Shown here: positions 1 to 8,918 of the stretch, in pieces
Layout of the letters: every line of letters starts with the position of its first letter
How positions within the stretch are numbered: the first letter of the stretch is position 1
Assembly: GCA_003993805.1 (NCBI GenBank)
Contig: RSEF01000001.1
Coordinates: 153,115,213-153,179,212, forward strand
Length of the DNA: 64,000 nucleotides
From: Himantopus leucocephalus
Lineage: Eukaryota; Chordata; Aves; Charadriiformes; Recurvirostridae
Direction: 5' to 3'
The notes under the pieces: generated by a model
Told to the model about the DNA's origin: nothing
Database searches by the model: none
The model's input: only the letters and a program-made list of their open reading frames with translations
Made by a program: the position numbers and the translations under genes

Positions 1-139
1 GCAATAAGTATAAGCAGGAGCCTCTCTGCATACCATGTCTTGGTATTAACAATAAACATGAGGCCTTGTCACTCTGATAGTAGACACTGTCTGAAGAGTA
101 TGCAGGTAATTTCATAGCGTTAGTTAGAAGCTTAGCTGC

Positions 140-192
140 AAAGTAAAATTCCTGAAAAGAAAATTGGTTCTGTTTTACCTCAAACCAGGACA
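140..192 (+). repeat. 53-bp dispersed repeat, copy 1 (inside the LTR-like segment)
   Basis: The sequence from aaagtaaaatt to caaaccaggaca matches 8252-8304 at 52 of 53 positions with no gap, while the flanks on both sides are unrelated. It is AT-rich and purine-rich (contains gaaaagaaaattgg). See copy 2. Confidence 0.8.
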
Positions 193-322
193 TATGCTAA
201 CGTTAGACCGCCTTTGTGTAATGACCTGGAATTAATGAGCACATGTGCTGTAGTTTGTAGTTATGTAGTATTTTGAACAATAGCTAATTAATAAATGAAC
301 TTTTTTCCTGATAAGCTAAACG

Positions 323-329
323 TATAAAA
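323..329 (+). promoter_or_regulatory. TATA box of the LTR-like segment
   Basis: TATAAAA lies 72 bases before an AATAAA signal, as expected for the U3/R boundary of an LTR. Activity is not implied. Confidence 0.35.
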
Positions 330-400
330 GTCGGTTGTGCCCTGTGTGGGCATACTACCTTTGTGAATGATCGCCTAGAACCCTCTTCTGCACAGAACAG

Positions 401-406
401 AATAAA
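401..406 (+). promoter_or_regulatory. Poly(A) signal of the LTR-like segment
   Basis: AATAAA is followed by a TG-rich stretch (gtgctgtgtgtggtaactgg, 427-446) that could serve as the downstream cleavage element. Confidence 0.35.
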
Positions 407-3400
407 ATTCCAAATGTGGAATCTCAGTGCTGTGTGTGGTAACTGGCTAGTGCACACCAGGCTCGAACCCTGTTAAGGGACAACAAGCTAGAGGTTATGC
501 TGGATACCCTACAGCATCTCAAAGAGCAGTAGGCATGTGAGTTAGACAACTGAATTGAGCCTTTGGTGTCATCTTAGGGGCTGTGGGGTCTGCGTCGTGC
601 TTGGCTTTCAGCTGCTGCTTTAGGAGGGTCTGAGTCTTCTCAAATCCTGGGTTGAGCCTACTGCACCTTAGCTGACATCTCCAGTACTCTAGAGCGTCTC
701 AATAGAATCTAAGCCCCTATGCCAGGAAGCTGAATCCTGTTTCTAGTTTACAAGTAGCTATCTGCATGCAGACACCTGAATTCAGAGGTCCGAGTCTTTA
801 ACAGGATGATATTTTTGATGTTCTCAATATCCAGGAACTATTTAATCAACTGGCATTTGCATGGGGAGAAGAAAGGAAAATATGGAAATTATTGATGTGT
901 CTTTACATAATTGTTCACCAATAAATATTTAAGGCATACCAAAGCGCATCTCTTGAATATGCTGTCATCCTGCACTGGTCCTCAGTTTATATCAGTGAAA
1001 AAAAGAGGTTTGAGTTGCAGTAGTGGGCACAGGAGGCAGTTGTCCATTTTTTGCTTGTTCTCTTTTCATGTCTGCTTTGCCCACTGTACAAATGAGGAGA
1101 AGTATTTGACAGGCCAGCAGATCCTCAAGTACAGTTCTTAAATGATCTTATACTATTTTGCAGGTAACACATCCAGGCTTCTCACTATAGCTTTACCATC
1201 AGCAGATTCCTCATACTTGGGTTCACTGCAAGTGAAGGATGCAGAAGTTGCTATGTACGCGCAGGAGAAGGCCTGCCTCTGTCCCCTGCGCCACTACTCT
1301 CCAGATATGTGCTCCCACGTTCCCAGAGCACCCCAATTTCAACACTGGGACTGTAGTTGCATGCCCCCACCTACCTCTCAATTTGCGGCTGCTTATCAGC
1401 CCATGAGCTGTTCCTGCTGCTGCTGCCAACCTCCTGCCCTCATCCAGTGACTCACCTACTACAGCACCTTCCTGGCCCTGCTCCAGTGTTTCAAAACAGG
1501 CACCAGGTCCCACCTTGGATAAACTCCCACCACTTGAGAAACCAGGACTGCAGTAACCTTCAGCTTGTGCTAACCACTTTGTGGAAATAATGACTTTGAA
1601 GCAATAATGAGAACAACACAGGAGGTCACCATGAGTCCAGCAGCTGCAGCGAGACCACAGCTGTTGTGCAGAGGTGCTACTTCACATCACAGATGCTGGT
1701 AGCTGCTGGCCCTACCCTGTTTCTTTTATGGCTCAGTTAAGTACTAGTGTAAAGGCAGAACCAGGACCTGCTGCTACCACAAAACACTTTGAAATAGTTT
1801 GTACTTTATGGTCTGAGATCCCCTGCATAGCATGTCACACCTTTCCTACAAACTCGCGCTTGGGAGCGCATAAAGCAGATCTAGTTATGTTCCAGAGAGT
1901 TTCAGTAGCAGCGCAGTAAGACACTGTGTATGGCAAAGATTTTGAATCCTGTGCATAATGATAGCCCCACTCCTCGAGACTGTGCCAGAAATAAATATTC
2001 TGTATTTTAAAACTAAAAGAGTAAACCAATGCTCTGAAAAGTTGCAAAATGCCAGAATTGAGGTTGCCCATGCCATGACGTCAGCCACAACTGTGGCAGC
2101 TTTCACAGAATATTTTTCTGATATACTTGAAAGAACTGTTACAAGCATTACATTCAATATTGTAGAACACATGGGCAAGAAGAAGTAGTGATAATGTACG
2201 TAACTTTTAAAAGATGTAGTAAAGCATCAATACCACAGTGCGGCAAGGGTAAACAGTGTCTCTGCTCAAATGCAGTCTTCTGTGTTGGGCAGATGCATCG
2301 TTTTTATTATTATTTTTTCACTGTAGTGTGATACCCAAATGAGTTTTCAGAGTCTGAAGTGAAGGTGAGTAAGCAAGGGTATCACACCCTTGGATGGATG
2401 AACAGGCAAAGTAGACATCAGTAAGGGACAGTATTCAAGTGCAACAGTGTACGTAAATCTGGTTTTTACTCTAAGACGTTGTCTCTTCCCAGCTCTGACA
2501 AAAAACATTGTGCTACTGACCTTAAAAACCATCTAGCACGTCTAAAAGCCTGTACCTTTTTTCTGACTTCAACAGATAGTCTAATAGAAGATGTCACTTC
2601 TGCCTATGAACTTTCTCACCCGTACCTTTCAGTAGTTACAACACTGAATCCCACAAAAGTTCGCTAGAGGGAGCGCTTGTTGTTTACGTATGTATAATAG
2701 GTCTATTCATAAACACAATTAAAATAGGTTACAAACAGCAGATACTAGGTTTTGTATTCACGCCAGAATACAGACTATTCTTCCTTTCTTGGAAGAGGAT
2801 ATAATTCTCCCAATTACGCATGGTCTTATATGTGTACTTCTTCTGCTCTTCCTGAAACGCACCATTTTCTTGACCTTAATGGTCATTTGCGGTAATGCAT
2901 GCAAGATGTTACATGAGTGTTTACATAAAATAAAACAACAACCCGGTATAATTCCATTTCCTTTCCTTCCATCTTCCTTCCTCTCCAAAACATACCAAAG
3001 AAGAACAAAACCTCTTTTTAGTTTAAAACTTAGCTGTATCTGTTGGAGAATGATTTATCTCACATGCTCATTTAAATCTTTCCTACTATATAATATCCAG
3101 AAATACTCCTAATACATATCTTTTCAAAAGCACTTAGCGTACGTGGCACCCTGTGGTTACTTTCAGTGTGATTTCTGTTTTCTGTTGTCACTGAACAGGG
3201 GACATCTCTTTGTTCTCTCTCACACCAAGGAAAACCAAAATGATTCACTGTGTAATTGAACAGTTTATGAATGGTATTTGAAGGTGGAGGCAGGAGCACA
3301 GAAGAATCTCTTGGATAAAGAGACTGCGTAACTGCTGAAGAGCCATTACAATGTTGTTTTCAGACTCTAAATAGCCTCTCCCCACAAGGCAAAATTAATC

Positions 3401-3508
3401 CCTCAAGTGGATAGCGACAGAGGAATGAACCTGGAACATACTGATTTATTTCCCATGGTAAGAAACGGTTCCACAAATCGTTCAATTTCCTTTCATTAGC
3501 TCTACGCA

Positions 3509-3525
3509 TTTTTTTTTTTTTTTTT
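3509..3525. repeat. Poly-T run (17)
   Basis: Uninterrupted T homopolymer. No LINE or SINE body is evident next to it. Confidence 0.85.
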
Positions 3526-5150
3526 ATCTGACTGAATGCTGTGTGTCAGTGAAGTGTGTGAGTGTGACGGATTGTCTACTTGGAAAGAATACATAACATT
3601 AGAAGTAATACATGCGCTGATGCGGGGCAATTTCAGTTAACTGGAATTAATCATCACTTCCTGTGCCTGGTCCTCCACATGGCTAATTGCTGTATTCTAT
3701 TTAAAGTGGTAAAATATGACAATATACAGAGACAGTTTCACTCTCCCTAACTCATCCTAATGGCAGAGAATTGGTCTTGTTAACACAGATTAGGAGCACG
3801 CAATGCAGAACAGGCCCTTTCTACTCATTTATCTCAGTGCACTGTGCCCACTGCCATCTATCTTACACTAAACATAAATGGCAACATTTCTGCTTTTTAC
3901 TTTCACTGAGGAGGAATTAGCATCTGTAGTGGTACTGGTTTATGAACTGTCTGGTCAAACCAGAGTGTGCTGTAGCCTATAAAACATAAAAATTAGATTT
4001 AAGTTGCAAAGACACATTGTACTATGCTCTCTAGCAAGATGTACGTTTTAAGTAGTTTTAGTACCATGCTGTCAAATGCATTGCTGATTATTTCCATTTT
4101 TATATAGGCACCCATGAGATGCTTTCATGTACTGACAGATTTCAATACCTATCACTTAAAATAAGTCCAAACCTAAAAGACCAGGAGTTTTTTCTATTTT
4201 CTTTCTATTAACTGTTTAGGGGGAAATATTTGAATGTGATTCAAATAAACATTTGAAAATTAAGTATTTCCACCACAATATTACATGTTACAGATTGATA
4301 CCAATCATAAAATCATCTCATGTTTTTATGTACACTTTTTAAATTCAAAATTTTTCTTAGCAACTTATGGAGTGAAATGCAAGAGCTGTTGGCCTATCTC
4401 TTCATCTATTTCTAAAGCAGAGAAGAGCAATGGGTTAATACCGGTAACCTTCCTCAGTAGTATCTTTCTCTTTTGACAAAGAGAAGAATTCCACAAGATT
4501 CAATACTAGTCGAACTGTTGACACCCCAAAGACTTTTTTAAAAGAGGTGAAACTGCATTATTACAGTTGTAGAACTATGAAATTCTGAAGAGCTTTTAAG
4601 CAGACAAGATCCCCTCTGTAGGTTCAGCCTGCCTTCCCCACTTATGTTTCACCTAATCCAGAAAGCCAGAGACATTTTGGTAGATCTGGCATAAGTGACT
4701 ATGGCATCAATTCCATGTTTCAGAAGCAATGCTTGTAGCCCAGCCTTGCTTCCCAACACACACATCGGGGAGGTCGGGGGAATCGGTGGCAGAATGCTGT
4801 GCTGAGTTTTTGTTATTATTGCTTTTTGCTCCTGGCAGTCCTTCTTCCTCATTTTCCAGGGTCTGATTGTGAAATCTGAAAAGCTAAACAAAGGGAGGAT
4901 GACGAAGCCAGATCACATTTGATTTGCTCATAACACTGCTCTTTTCGTACTGACGGATACTGTCAATATGTCTCAGAATGTGCTGCCAGGGCTCATTCAT
5001 TTTAAGCTTTACATGTTAAAAAATGTCTTATAGTAATTTCTGTTGACCAGATAGTGGGTTTATACTAAGATGCAGATTAAGACAACTGAAATAATCATCA
5101 GGTAGCCCAAACCACTGACAAAGTTTTATCGAAGTTTGTTTCTGGCCCAT

Positions 5151-5213
5151 AATATATATATACTTCTATATTTATCTCTATATCTGTATATACACACACA
5201 TACATATATGTAT
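5151..5213. repeat. AT/CA-rich compound microsatellite
   Basis: An (AT)n run passes through degenerate TCTATA units into (CA)n and ends in catacatatatgtatg, a small palindrome. Confidence 0.75.
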
Positions 5214-6507
5214 GCAAACTATACTATGCAAACTGATTGCCCCCTAGGCTCTCTCTGCAGAGAGACACACAAGTTTGTGTAGGGAGAGCCCAGATGTGTT
5301 CTGGTGATTCTGTGCTAGAGGATGACAAGCCACCCTAGGATGAATTTGTAAATACTCCTCTCCCTTTTCTTCCCAGATATGTCAGTGGGTATATATGTCA
5401 GTGGGTAGAGAGACCACTTCTGAAGTGTTTAGATCTGAAAAAAAAAAAAAAGAAAGCCTCGGTAGTCAGAACGAAACTCTTAAGTTATGTAGGTGCCACA
5501 TATGGCTAATACTGGACAGCAATCAACTTCCAGACAGAGATTGAAAGCTCCCCAAAAGATTAGGTTGTTGAACTTGCCGTAAACAAGCAGATATTCAGGT
5601 GCTGTTTCTTGAACACATCTCAGTGAATATCAGGCAGCCTAAATTGCCTATACCTGAAAAACCTCCATCACGCTCCTGGATGTGGTTCAGGCCGCATGTT
5701 CAGCAGCAGTCTTCTAATTGTGGGTTAATTCAGGACATCCATCCCGTGATAGCTATTTCATACAGTTTCCTCTCTCCACTTCCTTGCATTTTAGCAACTG
5801 CCAGATCAGGCTGGTAAATGTGATGCTGTAAGTGTGGATCTACACTGGACCATGCTCAAAGTAGCATGAAAGTTCAGTTTGCCACCAGGATTTGAGAACT
5901 TGCAAAGATCCTCATTCACCTTCCTGTTTCAGGTATTCTCATTAAATCACGGGAAGAAATAAGTGATAACTGAGGCTACACACACTGAAAGCAGCCAGTT
6001 TTGGGGAAGGAAGATTTTGCAGGAGCAGAATTGGGATTTGTGACTGAAAATACATACAGGTGACAATCTCTGTGTGGCTTGTCTCTTCATAAGCAATTTA
6101 CAGGGGTTAGGATAAACTCAATCAAGTGTTATAGGAGAACTGGGAGAGTAAATTCAGGGCAAAGCTTCTCCCACATTTTTTGGTCTGTGTAATGATTGTA
6201 TTTTCTCATAAGAAGCCATCAACAATGCAGCCTATATAAAAGGCTGTTGTGAAGACTCTAAAAAAATGTGATGGCAGCTTTGGCCATCAAGCGAAAAGCC
6301 TTACACAGGAATTTACAAAATTCAGATGGTCTTTTTCAAGGGCCTGGAGTGTGCCAGCAGGCCTTAACTGCCCTGACCAGCATCACCCAGGTCCCCCCCC
6401 GGTGGATCCTCTACCCAGGGGCCCGATCTGAGCCATGGTGTAGGTAGTCCTGACTTGCTAACTGGATTGCTGGATTGACCATGGACTGGACTTGGCACCT
6501 CATCCTA

Positions 6508-6590
6508 TCTGATGGTCACCAGGCACTCAGAGGAGCCTGTCCCTGCCACCAGCCTGTCCCTGCTTGGGCACTGTGGGACAGTGCTCTGAC
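6508..6590 (+). repeat. GC-rich block flanking the gypsy relic, upstream copy
   Basis: The block shares an ordered series of words with 7961-8040: a tctgatgrtcac start, gaggarcctgtcc, an agcct...ccctgct middle, and ggacagtg followed by a ctctg element. Spacing differs by small indels. The pair could be LTR or untranslated-region remnants on either side of the pol relic. Confidence 0.45.
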
Positions 6591-7021
6591 TGGTGAAGGT
6601 GCTGCCCTGTCAGCCCTGCAGACATCTGTGGCTCCTCTTGCCTCATGGAGAAACCCCAGTCTTGTTGTTCCTTGACAACTGGCTCAATCCTTGGGTTTGA
6701 GGTAAATAAAGATTCTGGTAAGTGTTCTCAAAATAAGCTGTGACAGAAAAGGTGGGCATTTGCTGAATTTCACAACTGCTGGTTATCTTCTATTTAAGCC
6801 CTGCAGAGAACTGGATGAAAATTTTGAGCTGAAGATGTCTTCTGAGCTTTCAGTTTATTGAGAACAGCATGAAGCAACAACTCTGCTTAATGCTTATTTG
6901 TGATAAATTCACAGACTACTTTCTCTTCAGCTGTCATTAAGATCTTTGATATATTTCCCACGTGCAGGTGATTCCACATAAGAGGTAAGTTAAAAGAGGA
7001 TTCAGCAGTTCGCTAAAGTGC

Positions 7022-7240
7022 CAGTGTAATTACCTGGTGGTCAAAACTGATGATGAGTGATGGCATCTTCTCAAAGAAGGAGAAGCATTCACAGTGGTGC
7101 TGACCATCTGCCAGAACCTGGAGTGCTAGGAAGAGGTGAAGTGCTTCTTCTGCCCTCCACCTTGCCTGCTGGGCCTCCTCTTTTTTGCAGTTCCCCTTCA
7201 CTTTCACTTACAGAAAGGCAAGGTAAATGCCTTGTCATGA
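7022..7240 (+). pseudogene. Ty3/gypsy RNase H domain, C-terminal part (decayed)
   Basis: Reading the frame through 7022, the translation contains YLVVKTDDE at 7031-7057, a stop, then WHLLKEGEAFTVVLT from 7061 and QNLE. This follows the RNase H signature of Ty3/gypsy elements: a glutamate and valine/lysine-rich helix, a tryptophan-led segment, then the phenylalanine-threonine-valine strand leading to the Asn-Leu-Glu motif. Downstream, LLFFAVPLHFHL and KGKVNALS match the arginine/tryptophan-leucine-phenylalanine-phenylalanine block and the end of the domain before the linker. Two in-frame stops interrupt it, and a frame change near 7200 gives the better tail FPFTFTYR. The aspartate of the conserved Thr-Asp-His motif is lost. 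The fragment is non-functional. A different retroelement clade is possible, but the order with integrase supports gypsy. Confidence 0.7.
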
Positions 7241-7464
7241 AGGATGACTTGGATTCAGAGGCACAATTCCTATGTGCAACCTGTCTGTCTTTTCTGGGAC
7301 GCTTGACTGCATTCACAGCAGAGGATGAGATCACTGTAGAAGTTCACCAGGATGTTGAGTAACTTGCACCTGGCACAGCATCATGCTGTCACAGCTTCTG
7401 TCAGCTTGGAAGAACAGCCCCATGGGACTACTGCAAGCATTGATACTGTGATCAACCTGCAGCT
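7241..7464 (+). other. Linker between RNase H and integrase relics
   Basis: About 220 bases of decayed sequence with no recognisable motif lie where a Ty3/gypsy pol has its RNase H-integrase connection. The length is close to what such a linker occupies, so the two domains are probably still in their original arrangement. Confidence 0.45.
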
Positions 7465-7925
7465 GGACATGGAAGCTGCTGGAAGACAGCACCTAATTAG
7501 CCATACCTGCTGGTGGCCCATGGTACGGACAGGTGTGGCCAAGTTCATCTGTGCCTGTGACTCCAGTGCTTGTACCAAACAGCCTCCTCAAACACCGCCG
7601 TGTTTCTTGCAGCCCCTCCCCAGTCCCAACTGTCCTTGGTAGCTGGTGTGTCAATGGATTCCATAGCAGATCTGTACGTCTTGGAGGGAGCCATCCCATT
7701 TCACCAAAGTGGGTCATTTCACCTCCAACCCCTGCTCTCCCAGAACTTGCCGTGAACTGTCTGATTCTTCCTACAACGCTTTTGTCTGATGCTGTGGCCT
7801 CTCAGACAGCATCTTACTAAGAAGTTCACAGCCACATTTTAGAAGGAGGTCATGGGCCTCCTCCCAGTGCAAAACCACTTTGCAACACCCAGAGGTGAAT
7901 GAATGGATGGAGAGAGGACGTCCTG
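7465..7925 (+). pseudogene. Ty3/gypsy integrase, zinc-binding and core region (decayed)
   Basis: In the frame ending at 7642 the translation has HLISHTCWWPMVRTGVAKFI, then a Cys-rich CACDSSAC, then PPQTPPCFLQPLPSPNCPW. This matches the integrase zinc-binding end and the linker rich in leucine, proline and proline-tryptophan that precedes the catalytic core in Ty3/gypsy elements. The next frame continues with SPKWVISPPTPALPELAV near 7700-7750 and a LSD segment near 7780. From about 7820 a third frame gives KKFTATF, stop, KEVMGLL and, near 7900, MDGERT. These fit the core between the second aspartate and the Gly-Gln-Thr-Glu block holding the catalytic glutamate. At least three frames and several stops are needed, so no integrase activity is possible. 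Confidence 0.7.
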
Positions 7926-7960
7926 GATTTATCTCAGATTTGGTTTGTCACTTTGTTTTG

Positions 7961-8040
7961 TCTGATGATCACTCAACGGTTGAAGGAACCTGTCCTCAGC
8001 CTGGCCCTGCTCAAGTGCTACAGGACAGTGAGGGCTCTGC
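7961..8040 (+). repeat. GC-rich block flanking the gypsy relic, downstream copy
   Basis: This is the counterpart of 6508-6590. It runs directly on from the last recognisable integrase motif at about 7920. The position is compatible with a 3' untranslated or LTR remnant, although the usual integrase C-terminus would have to be deleted. Confidence 0.45.
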
Positions 8041-8251
8041 CTGTCTGTGAGGTCTGAGTTAACATTGGCCACCTCAACTTCAAAAGGAAAGAACTGCAGG
8101 CTCTTCATTCTGAATCAGTTTGTGGCATTTTTTTAAGATTTCAAAGTAAGACACTGACACCATGCATCATGCATCATGGAAGGACATTTACAGAAACCAG
8201 CAAATAATTCTGCAAAGTTTAGGTACTATTCTACCAAAGAGACTTAATGGA

Positions 8252-8304
8252 AAAGTAAAATTACTGAAAAGAAAATTGGTTCTGTTTTACCTCAAACCAG
8301 GACA
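8252..8304 (+). repeat. 53-bp dispersed repeat, copy 2
   Basis: It matches 140-192 at 52 of 53 positions; the only difference is cctgaaaag versus actgaaaag. Neither flank extends the match. Copy 2 lies 212 bases after the gypsy-flanking block but is far less diverged than the pol relic, so it is probably unrelated to that element in age. Confidence 0.8.
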
Positions 8305-8839
8305 CCTCTGTACATAAAATAGTTCTTATACATGCTACTAAATAACAATGACTAAAATATAGTTAGTAGTTATCATCTGGTTTTGGCATGTTTTTTTTTT
8401 TTATTCAATTTTTAACAGGAGTAGTATTCCTTCTGCAACATCAGGCAACATAATTTTCTGCAAGAAGAAAAGCTTATCTTCCATTTCTTTTCTATGTTTT
8501 TAAATTTCTTTCGTTCTTTCTGTGGCCAATGTTCAATGAAGACTATGGAAAAAATATCTATTTTTATTTTTTATCAAGTTAAAAACCACCACTGATGTGC
8601 TTAAAAACATATTGTAGGATGTATTGCATGTAAATACAGTGGTCCTTGGTACCCATAGTATGAGCTGTTTCCTTGTTGAGATCTTTTAAAGGCTCTTCCT
8701 TTCAATTTCTTCTGCACTACCGTTGCTGATTCAAATATCTTCAGTTTCACTTATGGCTTTCTGTACCAAGTCCAAAGAACACAGAAACTGTAGCCTGGGT
8801 TTTCCTAAATTGCTTGTTTCTATGACTAAAGCAGCAGCT
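8305..8839. other. AT-rich non-coding DNA
   Basis: T-rich tracts (8391-8402 and 8505-8580) and no supported gene or repeat. Confidence 0.6.
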
Positions 8840-8918
8840 TTGATTCTGTTCCTTGTTTTGCAACTGATTCTCACGTGACTTTGGGCAAAATACTTGCCTA
8901 TCTGATCACTGTTTCTTA
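8840..8918 (-). mobile_element. MIR-type (CORE) SINE relic, antisense
   Basis: The string gtgactttgggcaaaatact at 8876-8895, followed by gcctatctgatcactgtttc at 8896-8915, reproduces the complement of the MIR core with its characteristic GTGAC-TTGGGCAA-ACTT spacing and the later GTTTC. About 35 bases before it (attctg...ccttgttttgcaact) also align to the adjacent MIR region. Divergence is high, as expected for an element that predates the split of mammals and reptiles. I judged this by eye and did not score it. Confidence 0.55.

Larger units (their letters stand above)
1..485 (+). mobile_element. LTR-like segment (solo LTR or 3' part of one), cut by the window edge
   Basis: The segment has the architecture of a retroviral LTR: an AT-rich U3-like stretch, a TATA box (TATAAAA, 323-329), a poly(A) signal (AATAAA, 401-406) 72 bases downstream, a short U5-like stretch, and a CA end in gggacaaca at 477-485. 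The TATA-to-poly(A) spacing fits a compact R region. The 5' boundary is not visible and probably lies before base 1. No primer-binding site and no gag or pol reading frame follows, so a solo LTR or a deleted provirus is most likely. Bases 140-192 recur at 8252-8304 with a single mismatch. A chance TATA/AATAAA pair in AT-rich DNA cannot be excluded. Confidence 0.4.
486..6239. other. Unannotated, AT-rich non-coding DNA
   Basis: I see no gene here. Open frames are at most 107 codons, overlap each other on both strands and show no recognisable domain. The most protein-like is an ATG-started 76-codon frame at 1958-2188 (+), with a balanced composition and a lysine-rich end, but no family is recognised. 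Simple repeats are the T17 run at 3509-3525, the AT/CA tract at 5151-5213 and a two-copy 16-bp tandem (atatgtcagtgggtat) near 5378-5408. Confidence 0.6.
6508..8040 (+). mobile_element. Ty3/gypsy-like retroelement relic (internally deleted)
   Basis: The interval contains decayed RNase H (7022-7240) and integrase (about 7465-7925) segments in the order and orientation expected for a Ty3/gypsy (Metaviridae) pol, between two related GC-rich blocks (6508-6590 and 7961-8040). Gag, protease and most of the reverse transcriptase are absent or unrecognisable, so the element has lost most of its internal region. Stops and frameshifts throughout show it is long dead. Ty3/gypsy elements are generally scarce in bird genomes, which makes this either an old amniote insertion or an uncommon later one. 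The outer ends are uncertain because no TG...CA LTR termini or target duplication are visible. Confidence 0.6.

Noticed and set aside
440..475. tRNA-like or primer-binding-site-like string near the LTR end (ggctcgaaccc)
   Set aside because: The T-arm stem does not pair when folded, and the position is inside the LTR and not after it.
1958..2188. ATG-started 76-codon plus-strand frame with balanced composition and KKK end
   Set aside because: No family recognised, no splice or promoter context, overlapping frames on the other strand, and a length expected by chance in 64 kb.
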